Positions 9,936-18,831 are shown, numbered from the stretch's first letter. The stretch: 64,000 nucleotides of DNA from Cupriavidus basilensis (GCF_008801925.2 NZ_CP062804.1:2728001-2792000); one strand, 5' to 3'. The notes: a model not told the origin generated them from the letters alone. A program made the numbers and translations.

Positions 9936-11495
9936 ATGGATAACCACAACACCAACCGGCAAGCCGGTCCCGCCATGCGCGTGGGCGCTGGCGCCATCCT
10001 CGCGATACTCGCTGCGGCCGCCGTGCTGCACGGCTGCGGCAGCGACAGCACGGACGCAGCGCCGGCCGCCGTGGCCACCGCGCCCGTCACGCCGGTCACG
10101 CCATCCGGCGATGCACCCAGCGCCAGCGCCAATATCCAGGCCGCGTGGGTCGAGATCGGCGACAGCAACCAAGCCATTGCACGCGTCATCACCAACTACG
10201 CCGCGCCGGCCGTAGCCGCAGGCAGCGCGCTGCCCTCGAACGCGCTTTGCCCGCTGCTGACGGTGGATGGCGTGCAGCAACGCATGGCGCTACGGGTCGG
10301 CGCCGGCACCATGGCGCAGCGCACCACCGCCAGCGCCGCGGCCGACTCCAAACCGTCTGATTTCCCGGTCTCCGTATGCGAAGCCACGCTGCCGGCCGGC
10401 GCCGCCGCTGCCAGCGTGGCGGGCCAGACGCTGCCGCTGCCCAAGGCCCAGCCGCAACGCGTGCTGGTGCTGGCCGATACCGGCTGCCGCCTGAAGAAGG
10501 CGGATAACGCCTACCAGCCTTGCAGCGACGGCACCGCCTGGCCGTTTGCCGCGCTGGCCACCACCGCCGCCGGCATGAACCCGGACCTGGTGCTGCATAT
10601 TGGCGACTACCACTACCGCGAAAACCTCTGCCCGCCCGACATCGCCGGCTGCCAGGGCACGCCGTGGGGCTATGGCTGGGATACCTGGCAGGCCGATCTC
10701 TTCAAGCCCGCCGCCCCACTGATGGCCAAGGCGCCGTGGGTGGTCGTGCGCGGCAACCATGAAGAATGCGCCCGTGCCGGCCAGGGCTGGTTCCGCTTCC
10801 TCGATCCGCGCCCGTACTCGGACGCGCGCTCTTGCAACGACCCCGCCAACGACAGCAACGCCAACTACTCCGAGCCCTATGCGGTTGCGCTGGGCACCGG
10901 CTCGCAGGTCATCGTGTTCGACTCGGCCAAGGCCGGCAAGGCCGCGTTGCCGACCTCCGACCCGCAGTTCATCGCCTACCAGAAGCAGTTCCAGACGGTA
11001 GGCTGGCTGGCCGCCAAGCCGGGCATGACCACCACCATGTTCACCAACCACCATCCCATCCTGGCCTTTGCGCCGGTGGCGGGCAGCAACCCCGCACCGG
11101 GCAACCTGGCCCTGCAATCGGTCATGAGCAATGCCAACGCCCAGGCCTACTACCCGCCCGGCGTGCAAGTGGCGCTGCACGGCCACGTGCATGACTTCCA
11201 GGCCATCAACTTTGCCTCCAGCCACCCGGCCACCATCGTGTCGGGCAACGGCGGCGACAACCTGGACGTAGCGCTGCCCGATCCGCTGCCGCCCGGCACG
11301 GTTCCCGCGCCCGGCACCGTGATCGACAAGATCACGCACAGCGCGAGCTTTGGCTTCCTGATGATGGAGCGCAATGCCTCGCCCGCCACCGGCTGGACCT
11401 TCAAGGCGTATAGCGTGGCCGGCAAGCTGATGGCGACCTGCGTGCAAACCTCCAATACGCTGGCTTGCGACAAGACCGGCTTCCTGGCGCCGTGA
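9936..11495 (+). CDS. Lipoprotein metallophosphoesterase
   Basis: A 519-residue calcineurin-like phosphoesterase. The N-terminus has a hydrophobic helix ending LHGC (C34), a plausible lipobox, followed by an Ala/Pro/Thr linker, so it is probably a membrane-anchored periplasmic protein. Dinuclear-metal motifs occur in order: LADTGC, HIGDYHY, RGNHE, TNHHP and HGHVHDF. The overall form resembles purple acid phosphatase-like secreted enzymes; the substrate is unknown. Its stop overlaps the start of the downstream cytochrome peroxidase gene (GTGA), indicating coupling. Confidence 0.88.
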   Translation: MDNHNTNRQAGPAMRVGAGAILAILAAAAVLHGCGSDSTDAAPAAVATAPVTPVTPSGDAPSASANIQAAWVEIGDSNQAIARVITNYAAPAVAAGSALPSNALCPLLTVDGVQQRMALRVGAGTMAQRTTASAAADSKPSDFPVSVCEATLPAGAAAASVAGQTLPLPKAQPQRVLVLADTGCRLKKADNAYQPCSDGTAWPFAALATTAAGMNPDLVLHIGDYHYRENLCPPDIAGCQGTPWGYGWDTWQADLFKPAAPLMAKAPWVVVRGNHEECARAGQGWFRFLDPRPYSDARSCNDPANDSNANYSEPYAVALGTGSQVIVFDSAKAGKAALPTSDPQFIAYQKQFQTVGWLAAKPGMTTTMFTNHHPILAFAPVAGSNPAPGNLALQSVMSNANAQAYYPPGVQVALHGHVHDFQAINFASSHPATIVSGNGGDNLDVALPDPLPPGTVPAPGTVIDKITHSASFGFLMMERNASPATGWTFKAYSVAGKLMATCVQTSNTLACDKTGFLAP

Positions 11496-12829
11496 TCGGG
11501 GCCCTGCGCGCCACCAGCGCCGCCCTTGCCGTTATCTGTCTTGCGGCTGGCGCTGGCGGCGCGGCGCTTGCAGCGCCCGCGCCGGGGGTGGTGCTGATGC
11601 CCGGCGCCCCACCCGCCAGCGTGGTGGACACCATCGGCAAGGGCACGCCCAAGGTCGCCGCCAAGGTCGACCCCACCGCTGCCGTGTTCCGCTCCGACCC
11701 GGCGCTGGCCGCGCTGGGCAAGCGCATCTTCTTCGATGCACGCCTGTCCGAGCCGCGCGGCATGTCCTGCGCCGGCTGCCATGACCCCGCGCGTGCCTTC
11801 GCGCCGACGCTATCGCCCGCGTCGCTGGCAGGCCCGCACGTGCCCCAGGGCAGCCGGCCCGGGCGCTTCAGCCTGCGCAACGCGCCCTCGCTGCTGTACG
11901 TGCGCTACATCCCGCGCCGGCACTTCTACCAGGACGACGACGCACCTTACGCGTCGCCCTTCGGCGGCCTGTTCGCCGACGGGCGCGCCGATACGCTTGC
12001 CGAACAGGCACGCGGCCCCTTGCTCGATCCCAACGAGATGAACAACGGCACGCCGGCGAGCCTGCTGCGCAAGGTCAAGGGGACAGAGCTGGCGCCCGCG
12101 CTGGCCGCGCGCTTCGGCCCCGCCGTAGAGACCGATCCCGAGCAGATGTTGCTGGCGCTCGGCAAGGCGCTGGAGGCCTACCTGCAGAGCGACGAGATGG
12201 CGCCGTTCAGCTCCCGCTTTGACGACTACCTGCGCCATCGCACGCCGCTGGCGCCGGCGCAAGCCCGCGGCCTGGCCTTGTTCAAGAACCCGGACAAGGG
12301 CAACTGCATGACCTGCCACACGCTCTCGGATACCGCCAGCCGCCCGGAGCGCTCGCTGTTCACGGATTTTGGCTATGACGCGATTGCCGTGCCCCGCAAC
12401 CGGGCGCTGGCCGCCAACCGTGATCCCAAGCGCTTCGACAATGGCCTGTGCGACACCGCCCGCCGCCTGCGCTGGCCCGAGCCGGAGCAATGGTGCGGGT
12501 ATATCCGCACGCCCGGCCTGCGCAATGTCGCGGTGCGCCAGAGCTTCATGCACAACGGCGTGTTCACCACGCTGCGCGATGCCGTGGCCTTCTACAACAC
12601 GCGCTCGACCGACCCGGGCAAGTGGTATCAAGGCGGCAAGACCTTCGATGACGTGCCGGCGGCGTATCGGGGCAATATCAATATCAACTCGACGCCGATG
12701 AACCGGCGCGCGGGCACCAAGCCGGCCATGACCGAAGCGGAAATCGACGATCTCGTGGCGTTCCTGCGCACGCTGACCGATGCGCCCTATGTGGGCGTCA
12801 TGCCGGACGCGCAGGCCGCCAAGCCCTAG
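11492..12829 (+). CDS. Di-heme cytochrome c peroxidase (CcpA/MauG family)
   Basis: 445 residues from a GTG that overlaps the preceding stop by 4 bases. A signal peptide (1-28) precedes two c-type heme sites, CAGCH at 93-97 and CMTCH at 272-276, the spacing expected for bacterial di-heme peroxidases. The family phrase IFFDARLSEPRGMSCAGCH and the later RTPGLRNVAVRQSFMHNG support the call. It probably reduces peroxide in the periplasm with electrons from cytochrome c; a MauG-like modification role is possible. A start upstream at 11465 would lie inside the phosphoesterase and spoil the signal peptide. Confidence 0.92.
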   Translation: MIGALRATSAALAVICLAAGAGGAALAAPAPGVVLMPGAPPASVVDTIGKGTPKVAAKVDPTAAVFRSDPALAALGKRIFFDARLSEPRGMSCAGCHDPARAFAPTLSPASLAGPHVPQGSRPGRFSLRNAPSLLYVRYIPRRHFYQDDDAPYASPFGGLFADGRADTLAEQARGPLLDPNEMNNGTPASLLRKVKGTELAPALAARFGPAVETDPEQMLLALGKALEAYLQSDEMAPFSSRFDDYLRHRTPLAPAQARGLALFKNPDKGNCMTCHTLSDTASRPERSLFTDFGYDAIAVPRNRALAANRDPKRFDNGLCDTARRLRWPEPEQWCGYIRTPGLRNVAVRQSFMHNGVFTTLRDAVAFYNTRSTDPGKWYQGGKTFDDVPAAYRGNININSTPMNRRAGTKPAMTEAEIDDLVAFLRTLTDAPYVGVMPDAQAAKP

Positions 12830-13401
12830 GGGCCCCGCGCCGCGCAGACAGCGTCGGCCTCGAATCCGCGAAAGACCAGCTGCGTGGGATCCGGCTCAGG
12901 CTCGATCTCGCGGCCGTCCTTGCCGGCCAGCCGCAGCACCTGCCCGGTGCAACTCTTCGCCGCCGCGTTGCGCTGGTAGCGCAACTCGTATTGCCAGCCC
13001 GGCAGCGGCACAAAGGAAACGCCCACCGCGCACCGATAGGGCTGCTCGCCAGCGGCAACCGCCGCTGCCGTGAGGTAGATACGCTGGCCAGCCACCAGCC
13101 ACCGCTCACGCGTGCGGCCGGGCGGCTCCGGCGATATCCCCACCATGCCCAGGTCACGCTCGGTGCCCATCGCGGGCAGCTGCTTGCCCGTGCCGCCCAG
13201 CAGAAGCGGCTTGGGTGGCTTCGGGCACCGGGTGGCATCCACCACATTGAATGTCGTGTTGTCGTCCGTGTTGGTCACCAGCCGGATGCGGGCGGCGGGC
13301 GTGCCGGTTTCGACCCGGTAATGGGAAATGCAGCCGGACAGGGCAAGCGCCAGGACGCAGAGCGCGGCGGGCGAGATGGCGGTTTTGCGGACTTTCGACA
13401 T
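12826..13401 (-). CDS. Small hypothetical lipoprotein
   Basis: 190 residues beginning with a lipoprotein signal whose lipobox is LSGC. The mature part has scattered Cys residues and a beta-rich look; I do not recognise a domain. The ATG at 13401 places the signal sequence at the N-terminus; the frame extends upstream but lacks signal character. The gene is convergent with the cytochrome peroxidase and the two overlap by 4 bases at their stops. Confidence 0.75.
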   Translation of the reverse strand: MSKVRKTAISPAALCVLALALSGCISHYRVETGTPAARIRLVTNTDDNTTFNVVDATRCPKPPKPLLLGGTGKQLPAMGTERDLGMVGISPEPPGRTRERWLVAGQRIYLTAAAVAAGEQPYRCAVGVSFVPLPGWQYELRYQRNAAAKSCTGQVLRLAGKDGREIEPEPDPTQLVFRGFEADAVCAARGP

Positions 13402-13590
13402 GGGGATGCGGGAAAGTTGGCCACCGGCAAAGCATACCCGCTTTGATTTCGTGACGGGTTCCCCCAAGCGGCCAACCGTATGGCTCATGGCACCAGTGGC
13501 CTACCCGGTGATGATGGAGGGGTTGTGGGAGACGGCGCGCCAGCCTTGACCTCGCCCGGCTAGCCAAACCCAGCCTTTGCCATATCCAGA

Positions 13591-13619
13591 TTGACAGCGC
13601 TTGCACCCGGACTTACCCT
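13591..13619 (+). promoter_or_regulatory. Sigma-70-like promoter of the MFS gene
   Basis: TTGACA at 13591, a 17-base spacer and TACCCT at 13614. The -35 is consensus and the -10 keeps the TA....T pattern. The 368-base gap 13402-13769 holds no gene; between this promoter and the GTG is an A-rich leader. Confidence 0.5.
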
Positions 13620-13644
13620 CGGCCGGGTTATCTGATCGGCCCGC

Positions 13645-13666
13645 ATATCGATATCCAATTCGATAT
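13645..13666. promoter_or_regulatory. Inverted repeat, candidate operator
   Basis: ATATCGA and TCGATAT are perfect inverted arms separated by 8 bases, lying about 20 bases downstream of the predicted transcription start of the MFS gene. The position suits a repressor site. No adjacent regulator gene is obvious. Confidence 0.4.
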
Positions 13667-13769
13667 CACTTCACGGCTACGTGGCTTCACGGCTGCCCGT
13701 AGTGTGCCGGTCAGATCACGACCAAGAAGAAAACAATAACAACAATACAAAGACAGAGACCGTTCCACC

Positions 13770-14999
13770 GTGCCCCCTCGCCTGTCCGACCTCCGCCCCG
13801 TCCTGCCGATCTTGATCGGCGCTTCCGTCATGCTGAGCCTGGCCATGGGCCTGCGCCAGAGCCTTGGCATCTTCATGCCCCCGCTGACCAGGGACATCGG
13901 CATCTCGGTGTCGGATTTCACGATCGCGATCGCGGTGCAGAACCTGGCCTGGGGCTTGCTCCAGCCCATGGCCGGCGCCTGGGCCACGCGGGTGGGGTTC
14001 CGGCCGTTGATGATGACCGGCTCGCTGCTTTATGTGCTGGGGCTGGCGCTGCTGGCCACGGCGCACGGCATCGCGGGCGTGACGCTCGGCGCGGGCGTGG
14101 CGATCGGCGCATCGATGGCTTGCACGGGCAGCGCCATTGCCATGGCGGTGGCCGCGCGGCCGGTGCCCGCGGCATTGCGCAGCGCGGTGCTTGGCATCGT
14201 GTCCGGCGCCGGCTCGCTCGGGGCGCTGGTGGCGGCGCCGATCGGACAGGTGGTGGCGCAGTCGTTCGGCTGGCGGGTGGGACTGGCGGCCTTTATCCTG
14301 CTTGCGCTGGTGATGCTGCCGGCCGCGTGGTACGCGGGCAGGGTGGATCGCCTGCCGCTGCCCACGTTGCCCGGCGCCGTGCAGCAAAATGCGCGCGAGG
14401 CGCTTGGCGCGGCCCTGCGGAACAAGGCGTTCCTGGTGATGGGCGCCGCGTATTTCGTGTGCGGCATGCAGCTGGTCTTCCTCACCACGCACCTGCCTTC
14501 GTATCTCGACATCTGCGGCATGGACCCGATGCTCAGCGCCAAGGCGCTCGGCGTGATCGGCGGCTTCAATGTACTTGGCAGCCTGTTCTTTGGCTGGGCT
14601 GGCGGGCGGGTCAACAAGCTGGTGCTGCTCGGCACCATCTACAGCGTGCGCTCGCTGGCGCTGGCCTGGTACTTCTCGTCGGCGCCCACGCCGGGCAGCA
14701 CGCTGGTGTTTGCCGCCGTGATGGGCTTCCTGTGGCTGGGCGTGGCGCCGCTGGTGGCAGGCTGGATCGCGCAGACCTTCGGGCTGCGCTGGCAGGCCAT
14801 GCTGGGCGGCGTGGCGTTCTTCAGCCACCAGATCGGCAGCTTCGTCGGTGCGTTTGGCGGTGGGCTCGTCTACGATGCGCTGGGTTCCTACACCCTGGCG
14901 TGGCAGATCGGCGTAACCCTGGGTCTGGCCGCCGGGCTGGCGCAGATTGCCTTTGCGGTGGCCACGCGCCCGCGGCCGCCGCAGCTGATGACCACGTAG
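13770..14999 (+). CDS. MFS transporter
   Basis: 409 residues with 12 predicted membrane helices. The N-terminal pattern SLAMGLRQSLGIFMPPLTRD and the central loop before helix 7 fit MFS permeases related to the cyanate/oxalate-type (OFA-like) group. It starts at GTG 13770; no strong Shine-Dalgarno site is seen. Direction of transport and substrate cannot be told. The GST gene follows 28 bases later and may be co-transcribed. Confidence 0.85.
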   Translation: MPPRLSDLRPVLPILIGASVMLSLAMGLRQSLGIFMPPLTRDIGISVSDFTIAIAVQNLAWGLLQPMAGAWATRVGFRPLMMTGSLLYVLGLALLATAHGIAGVTLGAGVAIGASMACTGSAIAMAVAARPVPAALRSAVLGIVSGAGSLGALVAAPIGQVVAQSFGWRVGLAAFILLALVMLPAAWYAGRVDRLPLPTLPGAVQQNAREALGAALRNKAFLVMGAAYFVCGMQLVFLTTHLPSYLDICGMDPMLSAKALGVIGGFNVLGSLFFGWAGGRVNKLVLLGTIYSVRSLALAWYFSSAPTPGSTLVFAAVMGFLWLGVAPLVAGWIAQTFGLRWQAMLGGVAFFSHQIGSFVGAFGGGLVYDALGSYTLAWQIGVTLGLAAGLAQIAFAVATRPRPPQLMTT

Positions 15000-15027
15000 G
15001 CGGGCACTACGGCAAGGAGCAACCATC

Positions 15028-15723
15028 ATGGCCCTGACGCTTCATTACCATCCGCTGTCTTCCTTCTGCCACAAGGTACTGATCGCGCTTTACGAAAACC
15101 AGACGCCTTTTTCCGGCGTTGTGGTGAACCTTGGCGACAAAGACTCGCGCGCCGCGTTCCTGGCGCTCTGGCCCATCGGCAAGATGCCGGTGCTGCGCGA
15201 CGACAGCCGCGACGTGACGCTCCCGGAAACCACGATCATCATCGACTACCTCGACCAGCACTACCCGGGCGCGCAAGCGCTGCTGCCGGCCGACGACGAT
15301 GAGCGCCGCGAGACGCGGCTGTGGGATCGCATCTTCGACCTCTACGTGCACCTGCCGATGCAGAAGATCGTGGGCGACCAGCTACGGGCCGAGGCAGAGC
15401 GCGACCCACGCGGCGTGGCGGACGCGCAAGCCGCTCTGCGCACTGCCTACGACATGATCGAGCAGCGCATGGCCGGCCGCACCTGGATGGTCGGCGAGCA
15501 CTTCACGCTGGCAGACTGCGCCGCGGAACCCGCGCTGTTCTACGCGGCAATGCTGGTGCCGTTTGCGCAAACGCATCCGCTCCTGGCTGCTTATTTCGAG
15601 CGCCTGGTGGCTCGTCCTTCGGTTGCGCGGGTGCTGGCCGAGGCCCGCCCCTACTTCCACATGCTCCCGATCAAGGACGCCATCCCTGCGCGCTTTCTCC
15701 AGGGCGAGCCCCCGGCTGCCTGA
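15028..15723 (+). CDS. Glutathione S-transferase family protein
   Basis: 231 residues. The thioredoxin-fold N-domain (1-80) carries the glutathione-site pattern YHPLSSFCHKVLIALYE and KMPVLRDDSRDVTLPETTIIIDYL, where PET is the cis-Pro/Glu-Ser equivalent. The helical C-domain has the family motif GEHFTLADCAAEPALFYA. An AAGGAG site precedes the ATG. It probably conjugates glutathione to an electrophile or serves as an isomerase; the substrate is unknown. Confidence 0.9.
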   Translation: MALTLHYHPLSSFCHKVLIALYENQTPFSGVVVNLGDKDSRAAFLALWPIGKMPVLRDDSRDVTLPETTIIIDYLDQHYPGAQALLPADDDERRETRLWDRIFDLYVHLPMQKIVGDQLRAEAERDPRGVADAQAALRTAYDMIEQRMAGRTWMVGEHFTLADCAAEPALFYAAMLVPFAQTHPLLAAYFERLVARPSVARVLAEARPYFHMLPIKDAIPARFLQGEPPAA

Positions 15724-15787
15724 TCCTGTTTATGCTCCAGCGGTGCGAACAACACCGTGTGCGCAAACGCGGGCAGCGACTGGCCGG

Positions 15788-15865
15788 TGCCAGATGCTGG
15801 CCGGCGGCAAGTGGAATGGCCGGCAAGTGGTGCCCAAGGCCTGGCTCGACGCCAGCCTGCGCCCG
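15788..15865 (+). pseudogene. Fragment of a PF00144-type serine hydrolase / class C-like beta-lactamase
   Basis: One frame encodes QMLAGGKWNGRQVVPKAWLD, a close match to the late conserved block (LLNGGRWNG-K-VVP-WV) of class C beta-lactamase-related serine hydrolases. Nothing else of the family (SxxK, YxN, HxG) is found on either side, so this is a short remnant. The frame stays open to 15958 but similarity stops near 15865. Confidence 0.45.
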
Positions 15866-16339
15866 GCCGCGGTAGTCGACGATAAATGGGTTGCGCCTGT
15901 TGCGGCCCTGCGACAAGTCTTCCTGGCCAGCCTGGCGGAATCCATGCCTGCGCGCTGAAAAGCATGACAGCGCATGCGCGGCATGCGCACCAATATGCGA
16001 CGAATTGCCGCGCCGGCGGCCCGCCAGGTGACGCACGCGCCAGTTCATCCGCCCTCCCCGCTCCCGCCTCGGCGGCCACGGGCAGCACCTCTGTTCCTAA
16101 AGCCGGGATAAGGCCGCAATGGCCCTGCTCCTCCTCGCATTGATCCCTCTTCCCGCTGCTTAAGATGCCGCCGCACCTCGCGAAACGCGACTGGGTGCCA
16201 CAGCGTCGCAACCATCATGGAACAAGGCCCCGGCCCACGCCGGTGCAGCAGACATGATGAACTGGAATCCGGAACTTTGAGAATCTGAAGATTTGCTGGT
16301 CCGGCAGCGCCCTTGCGGGTGCCGCCAATTTGTCCTGGT
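15866..16339. other. Gene-free region upstream of an orphan terminator
   Basis: No convincing coding sequence on either strand. The region separates the hydrolase remnant from the LysR gene. Its right end holds a strong rho-independent terminator pointing rightwards although no plus-strand gene precedes it closely, so an unannotated small RNA is possible. Confidence 0.4.
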
Positions 16340-16383
16340 CGCCCCGCGTGCGCTCCCGCCGCGCGGGGCGCTTTTTTTTTTTT
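16340..16383 (+). terminator. Rho-independent terminator
   Basis: CGCCCCGCG (16340-16348) pairs perfectly with CGCGGGGCG (16362-16370), followed by 12 T residues. On the opposite strand the hairpin is not followed by T, so it acts on plus-strand transcription only and cannot serve the convergent LysR gene. Confidence 0.85.
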
Positions 16384-16421
16384 AAGGACGCGGCAACGTT
16401 TGCGCGGCCCGGGCAAGGGCA

Positions 16422-17294
16422 TCAGGTTGCGCGCGCGGCCTCGGCGACAAGCGCATCGATCAGCGCTGCCATCGACGCGCGCTTGAGCGACGACTGCCTG
16501 ACCAGCACGCCGATCTCGCGGAATATGGGTTCGCCGGGCAACGGTATCTCCACAACGTGACGCGCGGCCTGCAGCGGCACCAGCGCGGCCGGAATGATCG
16601 CGCAGCCCAGCCCTTCGTCGACCATCTGCAGGATCACGGCGGGCTCGTCCAGCTCCATGCCTTCCTCTACCCACAGCCGGTGCCGGCGCAGATAGCGGTC
16701 CACCAGTTGCCCGCCCATGGAATGCCGGTTGTAGCGGATGAAGGGCATGGCCGCCAGCACCGCCTTCAAATCGCGCGGCGAGCCCGCCGGCGCGATGCCG
16801 ACAAAGCGCTCGCGCATCAGCGGCACCCATTTAAGTTCCTGCGGAATGCCGAGCCTTGGCTTGATCAGCACCGCCACGTCGAGCTCGCGGGCATCGACCT
16901 GGGTCAGCAGCTGGGTGGACATGCCGGGGACGATGTTGACGTGTGTCTTGGGATATCCGGCGCGAAAGCGCTTCATGGCCCCCGGCAGCAACGTGGCCTG
17001 CACGGTGGAGACGGCGCCAAGCTCCAGCGGCGTGGTGTCGGAGGCGGAATGCGCGCGGCCCTTCATGGACTCGTATAGCTCGACGAAGCGTATGGCTTCC
17101 GGCAGCAGCTTGCGGCCCTCCTCGCTCAGCGCGACCGATTTGCCAGCCCGGTCAAACAACGTGCAGCCAAGGTCTTCCTCCAGCCGGCGTATCTGGGTGC
17201 TCACCGCTGACTGGGTGAGGGCAAGGCGTGCGCCGGCGGCGGAAAAGGACGAGGTCTCGGCCGCCACAAGGAAAGTGCGGAAGTAGCGGATCAT
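16422..17294 (-). CDS. LysR-family transcriptional regulator
   Basis: 290 residues: N-terminal winged helix-turn-helix (about 1-60; [20 protein letters not shown], then [13 protein letters not shown]) and a periplasmic-binding-like effector domain (about 90-285). It is divergent from the VOC/FAH gene pair and probably controls it, as is usual for LysR regulators. The start codon ATG at 17294 lies inside the first unit of an 11-bp tandem repeat; upstream ATGs in other units are out of frame or soon meet a stop. Confidence 0.93.
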   Translation of the reverse strand: MIRYFRTFLVAAETSSFSAAGARLALTQSAVSTQIRRLEEDLGCTLFDRAGKSVALSEEGRKLLPEAIRFVELYESMKGRAHSASDTTPLELGAVSTVQATLLPGAMKRFRAGYPKTHVNIVPGMSTQLLTQVDARELDVAVLIKPRLGIPQELKWVPLMRERFVGIAPAGSPRDLKAVLAAMPFIRYNRHSMGGQLVDRYLRRHRLWVEEGMELDEPAVILQMVDEGLGCAIIPAALVPLQAARHVVEIPLPGEPIFREIGVLVRQSSLKRASMAALIDALVAEAARAT

Positions 17295-17363
17295 TTGCGG
17301 ATCATTTGCGGATCATTTGCGTATCATTTACGGATCATTTACGGATCATTTACGAATCATTTG
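17287..17363. repeat. Seven 11-bp tandem repeats over the LysR start
   Basis: Consensus CGGATCATTTG, seven contiguous units (77 bases), with single-base variants in units 4-7 and degenerate echoes further right. The period is close to one DNA helical turn. The LysR start codon is within unit 1, and each minus-strand unit repeats the ATGAT start context. Confidence 0.9.
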
Positions 17364-17447
17364 GGGGTCACGTTGGGATCATGCAGGGGATCACAGGCGG
17401 CATGGTGCTATTTATATCTAAATTTTTGATGCTGAGCACAGAAATCA

Positions 17448-17489
17448 TTCGTTTCATATTACGACTTCTGCTGATTACAATCAAACGAA
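17448..17489 (+). promoter_or_regulatory. Promoter of the VOC-FAH pair with flanking inverted repeat
   Basis: TTCATA (17453) and TACAAT (17476) are spaced by 17 bases. They lie between perfect inverted arms TTCGTTT (17448-17454) and AAACGAA (17483-17489). The surrounding 80 bases are unusually AT-rich for this genome. A LysR-type binding site is likely in this divergent region. Confidence 0.45.
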
Positions 17490-17539
17490 CGCGGCAACAC
17501 GCCGACAACTCCCACGCACAAGAGACAAGAGCCCCTTCG

Positions 17540-17962
17540 ATGAGCGCAACCCCGTTGTTCCACCTGGCTTTCCCCGTCAACGACCTGGAAGAGGCGCGCC
17601 GCTTCTACGGCGAGCTCCTCGGCTGCCCCGAAGGCCGCAGCTCGAACGCCTGGATCGATTTCAATTTCTATGGCCATCAGGTCGTCGCCCACCTCGCGCC
17701 GGAAGAATGCGGCCACCGTGCCACCAGCGCCGTCGACGGCGACGAGGTGCCGGTGCGCCACTTCGGCGCGATCCTGTCCATGGATGCCTGGGAAGCGCTG
17801 GCCGAGAAGCTGCGCGCTGCCAATACGCAGTTCGTGATCGAGCCGCATGTGCGCTTCAAGGGGCAGGTCGGCGAGCAGGCGACGATGTTCTTCCTGGATC
17901 CGTCGGGCAACGCGCTGGAGTTCAAGGCTTTTGGCGACATCAGCCAGGTCTTCGCAAAGTAA
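17540..17962 (+). CDS. VOC/glyoxalase-family protein
   Basis: 140 residues forming one vicinal-oxygen-chelate domain. The start [20 protein letters not shown] is the typical first beta-alpha unit with the metal His, and the end has [15 protein letters not shown] with the metal Glu. Family members are dioxygenases, isomerases or lyases acting on a metal-bound substrate. The ATG at 17540 begins the domain; the frame upstream runs through repeats and is not coding. It is followed 35 bases later by the FAH gene. Confidence 0.88.
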   Translation: MSATPLFHLAFPVNDLEEARRFYGELLGCPEGRSSNAWIDFNFYGHQVVAHLAPEECGHRATSAVDGDEVPVRHFGAILSMDAWEALAEKLRAANTQFVIEPHVRFKGQVGEQATMFFLDPSGNALEFKAFGDISQVFAK

Positions 17963-17997
17963 TCCCTCCCCCGCTTTCGTCACAAACGGAACCAGAC

Positions 17998-18693
17998 ATG
18001 ACCGAATTCGTTTTCCAGCCCGCCGAACAGGCAAGCGTCGCCGTGGCCGGCAGCAGCGCCCGCTTTCCCATCCGCCGCGTGTTTTGCGTGGGCCGCAACT
18101 ACGCCGCGCACGCCCGCGAGATGGGCAATGACCCGGACCGCGATCCGCCGTTCTTCTTCACCAAGCCGGCCGATGCCGTCGTGGGCGCCGAGGGCACGGT
18201 GCCATATCCGCCGCTCACGGAAAACCTGCACCACGAGGTCGAACTGGTGGTGGCGATCGGCAAGGGCGGTGCGAACATCAAGCCCGAACAAGCACTCGAC
18301 CTGGTGTGGGGCTACGGCGTGGGCGTGGACCTGACCCGCCGCGACCTGCAGGACACTGCCAAGAAGATGAGCCGTCCGTGGGACTGGTCCAAGGGCTTCG
18401 ACGCCTCCGGCCCTTGCGGCCCGCTGCACCCCGTGGCCAGCATCGGCCATCCCGGCGCAGGCCACGTGTGGCTCAAGGTCAATGGCGAGACGCGCCAGGA
18501 AGGCGACCTGAACGAGCTGATCTGGCCCGTGGCCGACGTCATTGCCTATGTGTCGCAAAGCGTGACCCTGGCACCTGGCGACCTGATCTTCACGGGCACA
18601 CCGGCCGGCGTCGGCGCGCTGCAGCCCGGCGACGAAGTGACCGCCGGTGTGGCGGGTGTCGGCGAGATCGCTTTCCGCGTGGGCCAGCGTTAA
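17998..18693 (+). CDS. Fumarylacetoacetate hydrolase-family protein (fumarylpyruvate hydrolase-like)
   Basis: 231 residues, a full-length FAH domain. Metal and catalytic blocks are visible: VGRNYAAHAREMG, FFFTKPADAV, NLHHEVELVVAIGKGG with the two acidic ligands, YGVGVDLTRRDLQ and IFTGTPAGVG. The pattern is closest to fumarylpyruvate hydrolases of the gentisate pathway, but other acylpyruvases share it. It forms a pair with the upstream VOC protein and is probably under LysR control. Confidence 0.9.
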   Translation: MTEFVFQPAEQASVAVAGSSARFPIRRVFCVGRNYAAHAREMGNDPDRDPPFFFTKPADAVVGAEGTVPYPPLTENLHHEVELVVAIGKGGANIKPEQALDLVWGYGVGVDLTRRDLQDTAKKMSRPWDWSKGFDASGPCGPLHPVASIGHPGAGHVWLKVNGETRQEGDLNELIWPVADVIAYVSQSVTLAPGDLIFTGTPAGVGALQPGDEVTAGVAGVGEIAFRVGQR

Positions 18694-18717
18694 GACGCAT
18701 TGCATCAGCAAGAGATA

Positions 18718-18750
18718 CTATGACGTGGCTCACCGCGAGCCATGTCATAG
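18718..18750. repeat. 33-base hairpin after the FAH gene
   Basis: A 14-base arm starting CTATGACGTGGCTC pairs with GAGCCATGTCATAG, with one G-U pair and a 5-base loop ACCGC. No T run follows, so it may be a stabilising or rho-linked 3' hairpin rather than an intrinsic terminator. It separates the VOC-FAH unit from the aldolase promoter. Confidence 0.7.
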
Positions 18751-18831
18751 CCTCAGCACGATTCCCGCCTGCCTCGGGCCGCTCCGGGCGCACTCACTTT
18801 CCTCAAACCGGCCTTAACCTTGCTGCTTCGC

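Noticed and set aside
17228..17539. In-frame upstream extension of the VOC gene
   Set aside because: It passes through the 11-bp repeats and the promoter; the VOC domain starts at the ATG at 17540.
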